A stretch of DNA of 64,000 nucleotides. Source: Paractinoplanes atraurantiacus (lineage in GTDB: Bacteria; Actinomycetota; Actinomycetes; Mycobacteriales; Micromonosporaceae). A model generated the notes under the pieces. The model did no database searches and was not told the origin of the DNA. It saw nothing but the letters and a program-made list of their open reading frames with translations. Shown here piece by piece: positions 57,420 through 64,000 of the stretch (positions within the stretch are counted from its first letter, which is position 1; each line of letters starts with the position of its first letter). A program made the translations under genes and the position numbers. Where the stretch lies: positions 62,001 to 126,000 of the forward strand of contig NZ_OBDY01000029.1 of the NCBI RefSeq assembly GCF_900215205.1. The letters are read 5' to 3'.

Positions 57420-58880
57420 TCAGATGGTTGTTGTCGCCACCTCGGGCTTGGTGGGCTCCGGGGTGGGTGCGGGCGTGCGGATCAGGCGGAGGGTGGGCCA
57501 GGCGACGGCGGCGAAGGCGGCCGTGCTCAGCAGGGCGCCCAGGAACAGGGTGAGGAGGTCGCCGTCGACCACCCGCTGGACGATGATGCCGACCACGGCG
57601 GCGGCCACGCCGGCCAGGACGGGGCGGATGCAGGCGCGGACGGCGTCCCACCACGGGATGGGGACGGTGGCCACGGCGGCCAGGTGGAGGGGAATGGCCA
57701 CGGCCAGGGCGACGACCAGGTGGGCTATGCCGGCGCCCCGGATGCCGGCGTGGGAGACGCCGATGATCAGGGCCGGGAGCAGGGCGACGATCCACGCCGC
57801 CTGGATGTACATGTTCAGGCGGGCCTTGCCGACGGCCGTCAGCAGGTCGGCCGCCAGCTGCATCGCCACCCGCAGGCCGCCCAGGACGGCCAGGAACGTC
57901 AGGGCCGCCGCCGCGCCCGACCACTCGGAGCCGTAGACCACCCGGGTGGCCGGCAGGGCGTACACCGCCAAGCCCGCCACCACCAGCGACGTCGGGATCA
58001 GCATCAAGGTCAGGGAGCGGCTGAACGCCGATCTCAATGCCGGCAGGTTCTCCTGTAGGCGGGCGAACGCCGGCACCGACACGCGGGCCACCGCGACCGA
58101 CAGGATGCTGACCGGCCAGCTCGACAGGTTGAAGGCCATCAGGTAGAGACCCAGGGCCTCCGGGCTCATCAGGCGCCCGACCACGATGTAGTCGAGGTTC
58201 ATTAGGCCCACCGCCAGCAGCAGCGTCCCGGCGATGGGCAGGCCGCCGCGCAGCACGTGACCCGCCGCCTCGCGGTCCCAGCCGGGCCGGAACCGCTGCG
58301 GCGTGAAGACCAGCAGCAGCACCCCGTTGACCAGGTTGCCGACGAAGCGGCCCCAGGCCAGGCTCCACGCGCCGAAGCCCAGTGACGCCAGCACGATGGA
58401 CAGGCCGAGCGTCACGATCATGCCGGTGAGGTCGGCCGTGGCCCGGCGCCCCTGCATGAAGTTGCGGGTCAGCATGGCCGACGGCACCGCGAACAGGCCG
58501 TTGATGACCACCGAGACGGCCAGCAGGCGGACGATGCCCGCCGCCTCCGGGGCGTTCAGGGCCGACGCGATGCCCGGCGCCCCGAAGAACGCCGCCGCCG
58601 CCACCAGGCAGCTCGCGGCGAAGATCAGGGTGGTCGCGGTCGGGGCGATCTTCTCGATCTTGCCGGCCCAGCGGACCAGGGTCGGCTCGATGCCGAGGTC
58701 GTTGATGTTGACCAGGATCATGAGGACGACCAGGGCGACCGTGAACTGGCCGTAGTCCGCGGGTGAGAGCAGCCGGGCCAGGATGATGCCGCTGAGGACC
58801 GTGCCGGCGCGGGTGGCCAGGCTGCTGACGAAGCTCCAGCCCAGGCCGCGCTTGACTAGTTTGCCGAGCGGCTCTTCCAC
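57420..58880 (-). CDS. Wzx-like polysaccharide flippase
   Basis: An MOP-superfamily exporter of 486 residues with 12-14 membrane helices. GILARLLSPADYGQFTVAL, GYRFFMQGRRATAD-like loops and MSPEALGLYLMAFNLSSWP are characteristic of the PST/LPS-flippase branch. It would flip the lipid-linked repeat unit to the outer face of the membrane. It follows the wzy-type gene by 13 bases, and the next gene downstream is beyond a satellite repeat. The symbol is withheld because the repeat unit is unknown. Confidence 0.88.
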   Translation of the reverse strand: MEEPLGKLVKRGLGWSFVSSLATRAGTVLSGIILARLLSPADYGQFTVALVVLMILVNINDLGIEPTLVRWAGKIEKIAPTATTLIFAASCLVAAAAFFGAPGIASALNAPEAAGIVRLLAVSVVINGLFAVPSAMLTRNFMQGRRATADLTGMIVTLGLSIVLASLGFGAWSLAWGRFVGNLVNGVLLLVFTPQRFRPGWDREAAGHVLRGGLPIAGTLLLAVGLMNLDYIVVGRLMSPEALGLYLMAFNLSSWPVSILSVAVARVSVPAFARLQENLPALRSAFSRSLTLMLIPTSLVVAGLAVYALPATRVVYGSEWSGAAAALTFLAVLGGLRVAMQLAADLLTAVGKARLNMYIQAAWIVALLPALIIGVSHAGIRGAGIAHLVVALAVAIPLHLAAVATVPIPWWDAVRACIRPVLAGVAAAVVGIIVQRVVDGDLLTLFLGALLSTAAFAAVAWPTLRLIRTPAPTPEPTKPEVATTTI

Positions 58881-58893
58881 CGAAATGTTCCTT

Positions 58894-60270
58894 TCACACC
58901 CGGGACCAGCGCGGAGCCGAGGTCCGGATCTCCCGGGACGGGTGGGTGAGGCGCCACACCGCGCCGCAGAGGCCGACCGTCATGCCGAGCGAGAGCGAGT
59001 ACGTCGTGTAGGTGAGGCAGTCGAACGTGTACGTGATGAACAGGGCCATCACCTGGGTCGAGATGAGCACCAGGCAGAGGTGTCTCTGCTCGCTGGTCTC
59101 GGCCCGGCGCATGGCGATCGCCGCGACCGTGATCGCGGTCAGGTGCAGACCGGCCAGGACGACGATGCCCACGATGCCGTTCTCCAGGGCCGTGCGCATC
59201 CACTGGTTGTCCAGGAACTGGTACATGGGCCATTCCCACGTGCCGGATCCGCGGCCGAACCACGGGCGCTGGCTGAAGTACGTGCCGACCATCGCGTACC
59301 GCTCGGTGCGCACCTGGATGCTCGAGTCCTCGCTCGCTCCGGCGAAGATGTCGTAGATGGTGCGGACCGTCGACGGCTGGATGGCCGAGATGGCCACGAC
59401 CGCCGTGATGCCCATCGCGATGATGTTGTATCGGGTCCGCCACGTCCAGAGCGGCATGAGGATCAGCAGGGCGATGAAGATCGAGATGATGCCCGTACGC
59501 GAGATCGTGACCAGGATGCCGGCCACGATCAGGAACGCCGCGGCCCCGTACAGACCCCGGACGATCTGCTTGGCCGAGAACTTGGCGAAGTGGATGGCGA
59601 TCGGGACGGCCAGCGACAGGGCCGCCGCCAGCTCCAGGTAGTGGGTGGTCGTCGACGGCACCCGTAAGCCGCTGCCGCGCACCTGGAAGCCGGGCACGCC
59701 GAGGTTGGTCAGGCCGGGAACCTGCATGTACTCGACGATGTTGACCGGCAGCACCCGTTGCAGGAGGCCGATGACCGACATGTAGACGCAGCACCAGATG
59801 AACACCTGGAGCAGGAAGCGCAGCCGGCTCCAGTTGGAGATGCCGTCGGCCGCCACCAGGATGACCCCGAGGAACGCCGCCCCACCGGCCAGCAACGACC
59901 GGTCGGCCGCGTTCGCCTCCAGCGGGGTCAGACCCCGGGCGAAGGCGATGACGTACGAGACCAGCAGTGACAGGAAGAAGAACAGCGCCGCCCAGCGGAT
60001 CGGCTGTGGCCCGGGCATCACCAGCTCGGGGCTGAGACGCGTGGCGAGCCACCAGCAGAACAGCAGGACACACAGGACCGTCCCGGGCCGGCCGACGTCG
60101 GCCGTGGTGCCCGGGATGATCAGCCGGGACGGGATGAGGGTGAGCCAGCCGAGGACCACGGCCAGGCCGAACGCCGCGTCCAGCACGACCAGCCGGCGGC
60201 GGGTCGCGTACATCTGGTCGGCGAACAGCGCCGGTTCGAGGTCTCTCGCCGAGATCGGCGGGGCGCTCAA
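58894..60270 (-). CDS. Wzy-like O-antigen polymerase/ligase family protein
   Basis: A 458-residue membrane protein with about 11 hydrophobic helices and a large outer loop (about residues 310-380) with the Wzy_C pattern RTERYAMVGTYFSQRPWFGR then GSGTWEWPMYQFLDNQWMRT. The polymerase or ligase joins lipid-linked units outside the membrane. Its ATG overlaps the wzz-type stop (ATGA). Identification rests on topology and this loop. Confidence 0.85.
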   Translation of the reverse strand: MSAPPISARDLEPALFADQMYATRRRLVVLDAAFGLAVVLGWLTLIPSRLIIPGTTADVGRPGTVLCVLLFCWWLATRLSPELVMPGPQPIRWAALFFFLSLLVSYVIAFARGLTPLEANAADRSLLAGGAAFLGVILVAADGISNWSRLRFLLQVFIWCCVYMSVIGLLQRVLPVNIVEYMQVPGLTNLGVPGFQVRGSGLRVPSTTTHYLELAAALSLAVPIAIHFAKFSAKQIVRGLYGAAAFLIVAGILVTISRTGIISIFIALLILMPLWTWRTRYNIIAMGITAVVAISAIQPSTVRTIYDIFAGASEDSSIQVRTERYAMVGTYFSQRPWFGRGSGTWEWPMYQFLDNQWMRTALENGIVGIVVLAGLHLTAITVAAIAMRRAETSEQRHLCLVLISTQVMALFITYTFDCLTYTTYSLSLGMTVGLCGAVWRLTHPSREIRTSAPRWSRV

Positions 60271-61142
60271 GTGCGCCTGCCGCGATCGTTGCCCCGCTCA
60301 CCGCCTTGACGGGCCCGCGGCATGGACGGGATCACGATGGTCTCAGCACCGGGGTCGCGGCCGTTCTGCTGCTGGGCGCCGCCACGGGCGTACTGGCCGA
60401 GAGGTTTGGTCTTGTCGGCGTCGCCGTTGACGCTGGGCCGGTTGATCTGCGGAACGGACGGGAAGGTGCCGTTCAGCGGGATCGCGGCCGAGCCCGGCGG
60501 CATCTCGGGAGCGGCGCCGGCGTCACCGCCCTTGCGGCGCTTGCGGCGGCGCAGGAGCGTGTCGACCAGGATGGTGATGCCGCCGGTGAGCAGGATGCCG
60601 ATGGCGAAGATGACGACCACGGCCCGCTTGACCTTGCCGCCCGGGCGCTTGAGGTTCTCGCCCTTGTCGAGCCGGTAGGCGGTGATCATGTCGGCTTTCT
60701 TGACGTTGTACTGCTTCTGCAGCGAGTCGACCGACTTCTCGTACTGTGTCGTCACCTCGGTGGTGGCCGACTGCGCCTCCTCGAGGGTGGGCGCGACGAC
60801 CGCGATGATCGCCACCGGGTTCTTGTCCGAGATGGTGATCTCGAAGCTCGCCGTCTCGTCCTTCTTCTTGAGAGCGTCGAGGAAGGTCTGGTCCTGCGTG
60901 GCCACCGTGGCGGCGTTGCTCAGCGACGAGAGGCCGAGCGCCAGCCACGGGTTCTGCACCGAAATGACCTTGTTCGGGTCGGAGGCCACGGTCGGTGGGA
61001 TCAGCTGGACGTACGAGGTGATCGCGTAGTCCGGCTTGATCTCGGTCGCGGCGTAGCCCGTCGCGGCTATCGTGACCAGCAAGAGCGTAACCGAGACATA
61101 CCAGCGGCGAATCATGAGCTTGGTAAGGTCCCAGAAATCCAT
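60267..61142 (-). CDS. Wzz/chain-length-determinant-like protein
   Basis: A 291-residue protein. An N-terminal membrane helix (about residues 15-35, VSVTLLLVTIAATGYAATEI) and a second near residue 175 (AVVVIFAIGILLTGGITILV) flank a helical extracytoplasmic domain with coiled-coil propensity (EEAQSATTEVTTQYEKSVDS). That is the Wzz/polysaccharide co-polymerase layout. The C-terminal cytoplasmic tail (about 90 residues) is Gly/Pro/Arg-rich and lacks a tyrosine-kinase domain. First gene of the wzz-wzy-wzx run. The 184 bases upstream (to 61326) contain no visible gene. Confidence 0.85.
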   Translation of the reverse strand: MDFWDLTKLMIRRWYVSVTLLLVTIAATGYAATEIKPDYAITSYVQLIPPTVASDPNKVISVQNPWLALGLSSLSNAATVATQDQTFLDALKKKDETASFEITISDKNPVAIIAVVAPTLEEAQSATTEVTTQYEKSVDSLQKQYNVKKADMITAYRLDKGENLKRPGGKVKRAVVVIFAIGILLTGGITILVDTLLRRRKRRKGGDAGAAPEMPPGSAAIPLNGTFPSVPQINRPSVNGDADKTKPLGQYARGGAQQQNGRDPGAETIVIPSMPRARQGGERGNDRGRRT

Positions 61143-61326
61143 GCCGTTCCCCTCGGCCGGTCACACCCCCGGTGCACCGGCATGTCGCACATTCCGCTGA
61201 CGCCGGGGATGACACTAACGTCCTCCGGCGGCGCCAGGCCATCCGTACTTCGGGTCCAGTTTGGATCGGACAACTGACACCCGTCGTCCTCTTCTACCGC
61301 ATGCTCATCGTCCGTTCATCGGGTGC

Positions 61327-64000
61327 TCAGCTGTTGGGAGTGAAGACCGGGTCGACCCAGAAGTTGTGGCTCGACCGGGTGCCGGGGAATCCGGAACCGT
61401 ACTTGAAGACACCGCCGGTGGCCGGCACGTGCAGCGGCGGGCTGTGCGTCGCCGCGGCCAGGCCGCCCGAGGTCACCGCGTAGTGGCCGGTCGTGGTCGA
61501 GTACGACACCGTGTACACGTTGCCGGGGGTGATGGCGTACGGCTGGGAGAAGAGCATCGTCTGCCAGCCGGTCGCCGTCTCGCTGACGAAGGTGCCGGTG
61601 GCCAGCGGGTCGCCCGCGGCGTTCCACAGCGTGCCGGTGTGCGTGCCGTTGTTGCCGGTGCCCCGGTAGTAGCGGATGCCGTTGACGATGCCCGCGACGT
61701 CGGTCGTGAACTGGACGCCGACCGAGATGGCGGCCGAGTCGTTCCAGCTCGCGCTGGCCGGCGTGGCCGTGCTGGGCCAGACGGTGACCGCGCCCGCCGG
61801 GACGGTCGGCTGCGGCGGCTGCGGCTCCTCGGGCGCGGCCACGAACATCGGGTCGACCCAGTAGTTCGTGTTGCCGTACGAGCTCGTCGGGAAGACGTCC
61901 GAGCCGTACGTGTAGAGGCCGTTGTTGCCGCCCACGCCGGTCAGCGGCCCGTTGACGCGCTGGTTGTTGAAGTAGCCACTGGTCGCCGCGTAGTTGCCGC
62001 GGGGCGCGTAGTACGAGGCGACGTAGGTGGTGCCGGCGTCGACCTTGTACGGCTCGTCGAAGTACACGCTCTGCCAGCCGGTGGCCGAGTCGTTGACGAA
62101 GGTGGCCTGGCGCAGCCGGCTGCCGGCGGCCGACCAGAGGCTGCCGACGTGCGTGCCGCCGTTACCGGTGCCCTTGTAGAACCGGACGCCGATGACCGTG
62201 CCGTCGACGGACGGGGTGAACTTCACGCCGAGCGTGGTGCCACGCGAGTCCTTGACGGCCGCCGTGTCCGGGGTCTCGGCCGCCGGGAACAGGCTGTTCA
62301 CCGTCGTCTGGGCGGGGTCGGTGGTGAACTTCCAGACCTTCGGCTGCGCCATCGCGTTGCCGTTGGTGTCGGACGCCGAGACCCGCGCCGTGAAGGTCTC
62401 CCCCGCGGTCAGCGCGGCCGCCGGGATGAACCGGGCGGTACGGGTCGGCCCGTCGTAGTCGACGGTGCCCGCGACGTTCGCGCCGGCGTCGTTGATCAGC
62501 GTGAAGGTGATGGCCGCGGCGTTCACCGGCTTGCTGAACGTGGCCGAGGGCTGGGCCGAGACCGGCGTGTAGAGCGCGTCCGGCGTGGGCGTCACGGTCA
62601 GCACGGTCGGCGCGGTCAGGTTCGACGAGTCGAACAGCACGTCGACGTAGTAGTTGGTGGCCGCGTACGACCGCACCGGGAACTCGCCCGGCTCGCCGAA
62701 GACGCCGTTGCCGCCCGAGTCCTGGCTGCGCGGGCTGCTCAGCGGCGCCGCGTTCAGGGCACGGTAGGCGAAGGCCCACGAGTCGGCCGCGTAGCGCCCG
62801 TTCGGCGCGGTGTAGGAGGCCACGTACGTCGAGCCCGCGACCACCGGTACCGCCGGTGAGAGGGTGAGGGTCTGCCAGCCGGTGGCCGTCTCGTTCTCGA
62901 ACGTGCCGCTGGAGAGCAGGTCGCCGTCCTCGGTCCAGAGGCTGCCGGTGTGGGTGCCGGTGTTGCCGGCGCCCTTGTAGAAGCGGACCGCCTTGACGAA
63001 GCCGTCGGTCTGCGGGGTGATCTTGATGCCGACCTCGGTGGCACCGGTGTCGGTCGACGCCGGGGTGCCGGGCACCTTGTTGCCGAACAGCGACGTCGAG
63101 CCGGTCAGGTTGAGCGCCCGGGCGGTCGGGTTGCTGTTCAGGTTGGCGCTGTCGTCGGCCGCGCGCACCTTGATGGTGGCGACGCCGTCGCCGGTCACGT
63201 AGCCCGTGTACGACCAGGCCGTGGTGCCGGTGGCCGGGTGCCAGGTGGTGCCGTTGTCGAGGGAGACCTCGACCGCGGCGACCACGCCGCCGCCGGTGTC
63301 GGAGGCCGTGCCGGAGACGGTCACCTGGGCGCCGTTGGCCACGGTGGCGCCGGCGGCGGGCGAGGTGATGGCCACGGTCGGCGCCACGGTGTCGGTCGAG
63401 GCGCTGGCCGCGAGCAGGTTGCTCATCCGGGTGGCCGGCTGCACCTTCATGTCGGCGAACAGGTTGATGACCGCCTGCTGCATGTTCTTGTCGACCGGCT
63501 CGATGTCCCACTCGCTGTCGTGGTGGTCGTCGAGGCCCCAGGCGTACTGGACGGTGCCGGCGCCGAAGACCAGGGCGCCGCTGGCCGCCTTGTAGAGCGT
63601 CATGTGGTGCGTGGTGGTGCCGGGCGTGACGACCTGACCGAAGTCGCGCAGGTATTCGGGCGTCTCCCCGGTGGTCTCGGAGAGCCGGATCAGGCCGGCC
63701 GGACGGAAGCCGTTGTCGATGTCCTCGTCCGACTCGTAGCCGATGGTGTGCTTGGCCAGCTGCTTGACCCCGGAGGTCTGGTTGGCCACCTCGGTGCCGC
63801 GCCAGAAGCGGTTCTTGCCCTTGGCCGCCGGCACCTCCATGGTGATGTCGTCGCTGTTGGCCATGAACATGGTGCCGGTCAGCGAGTTCTCCGGCACGCC
63901 ACCGTTGGACGGCGGGCTCCAGCGCGGGTCACGCCACGTGCCGGTCCACTCCGTGCTCGGGTCGCTCTTCTTGTTGTCCCAGGTCTCCTTGTAGCAGACC
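61327..64000 (-). CDS. Large secreted DUF4082 repeat protein (5' end beyond the window)
   Basis: The reading frame is open through position 64000, so only the C-terminal 890 or so residues are seen. From the left edge of the protein part: an N,N-dimethylformamidase beta-subunit-like region (VCYKETWDNKKSDP, then WRGTEVANQT and HHMTLYKAASGALVFGAGT), an Ig-like domain (VAITSPAAGATVANGAQVTV), DUF4082 copy 1, a Big_5-type Ig domain, then DUF4082 copies 2 and 3 (VRFYKG(A/T)GN(T/G)GTH(T/V)GSLW and ATGWQ(T/S) recur in each). TGA at 61327. Probably a cell-surface or secreted carbohydrate-associated protein of the same locus. Confidence 0.85.
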   Translation of the reverse strand, partial: VCYKETWDNKKSDPSTEWTGTWRDPRWSPPSNGGVPENSLTGTMFMANSDDITMEVPAAKGKNRFWRGTEVANQTSGVKQLAKHTIGYESDEDIDNGFRPAGLIRLSETTGETPEYLRDFGQVVTPGTTTHHMTLYKAASGALVFGAGTVQYAWGLDDHHDSEWDIEPVDKNMQQAVINLFADMKVQPATRMSNLLAASASTDTVAPTVAITSPAAGATVANGAQVTVSGTASDTGGGVVAAVEVSLDNGTTWHPATGTTAWSYTGYVTGDGVATIKVRAADDSANLNSNPTARALNLTGSTSLFGNKVPGTPASTDTGATEVGIKITPQTDGFVKAVRFYKGAGNTGTHTGSLWTEDGDLLSSGTFENETATGWQTLTLSPAVPVVAGSTYVASYTAPNGRYAADSWAFAYRALNAAPLSSPRSQDSGGNGVFGEPGEFPVRSYAATNYYVDVLFDSSNLTAPTVLTVTPTPDALYTPVSAQPSATFSKPVNAAAITFTLINDAGANVAGTVDYDGPTRTARFIPAAALTAGETFTARVSASDTNGNAMAQPKVWKFTTDPAQTTVNSLFPAAETPDTAAVKDSRGTTLGVKFTPSVDGTVIGVRFYKGTGNGGTHVGSLWSAAGSRLRQATFVNDSATGWQSVYFDEPYKVDAGTTYVASYYAPRGNYAATSGYFNNQRVNGPLTGVGGNNGLYTYGSDVFPTSSYGNTNYWVDPMFVAAPEEPQPPQPTVPAGAVTVWPSTATPASASWNDSAAISVGVQFTTDVAGIVNGIRYYRGTGNNGTHTGTLWNAAGDPLATGTFVSETATGWQTMLFSQPYAITPGNVYTVSYSTTTGHYAVTSGGLAAATHSPPLHVPATGGVFKYGSGFPGTRSSHNFWVDPVFTPNS

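Noticed and set aside
1..64000. Search for tRNA, rRNA, riboswitch, integrase, transposase or attachment sites
   Set aside because: Nothing convincing was seen by eye; a covariance-model search would be needed to exclude small RNAs.

Overview
The window reads as chromosomal DNA of a high-GC actinobacterium. By eye G+C is about 70% or more, third codon positions are almost all G/C, many starts are GTG, and many genes overlap at ATGA or GTGA. The gene content (a mycobacterial-type MSMEG_0565-0572 locus, a DUF4082 secreted protein, an S37 peptidase, many one-component regulators) fits Micromonosporaceae, for example an Actinoplanes relative. The genus is an inference. I saw no rRNA, tRNA, CRISPR array, transposase or phage gene.

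Region 1 (1-18.3 kb) holds loosely connected accessory metabolism and regulators: a secreted S37 peptidase, a 2H phosphoesterase, LacI, an EamA exporter, a GntR/L-2-hydroxyglutarate oxidase divergent pair, a TetR/TIM-barrel glycosidase-like divergent pair, an MFS transporter, threonine synthase divergent from an RpiR regulator, Lrp, an LLM flavin oxidoreductase, a universal stress protein, a PfpI-type protein, an Asp23 protein and an APC permease. Short GC-rich tandem repeats are scattered here. Some sit inside genes and lengthen conserved proteins in frame (threonine synthase, MFS).

Region 2 (18.4-27.9 kb) is a B12-type radical SAM gene followed by a tightly coupled nine-gene operon of the Nit1C / MSMEG_0565-0572 / sll0783-0787 type: MSMEG_0570 protein, flavin monooxygenase-like protein, amidohydrolase, MSMEG_0572 protein, CX8CX2C radical SAM enzyme, a GNAT-AIR synthase fusion, two tandem nitrilase-fold proteins and a glycosyltransferase. 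The second nitrilase-fold protein has Asp in place of the catalytic Cys and Asp in place of the catalytic Glu, so it looks like a pseudoenzyme partner of the first. A GlnR-box-like element lies upstream of the operon.

Region 3 (27.9-32.9 kb) has an XRE-cupin regulator with a perfect operator palindrome divergent from a 14-TM efflux pump, small membrane proteins, a cupin, methyltransferases, a previously easy-to-miss 51-residue Tat lipoprotein with a poly-Asp tail, and a GNAT.

Region 4 (32.9-64 kb) is a large cell-surface polysaccharide locus: dTDP-L-rhamnose synthesis (rmlBD divergent from rmlAC), an initiating polyprenyl-phosphate sugar transferase, UDP-ManNAcA synthesis (WecB/WecC types), a TagA/WecG-type transferase, at least five other glycosyltransferases, Wzz, Wzy and Wzx homologues, an exporter, and several large secreted proteins (alpha/beta-hydrolase fused to a beta-helix, a membrane-anchored beta-helix protein, a DUF4082 repeat protein cut by the window edge). 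Together they look able to make, polymerise, export and remodel a rhamnose- and ManNAcA-containing polymer. A kinase pseudogene sits inside the locus.
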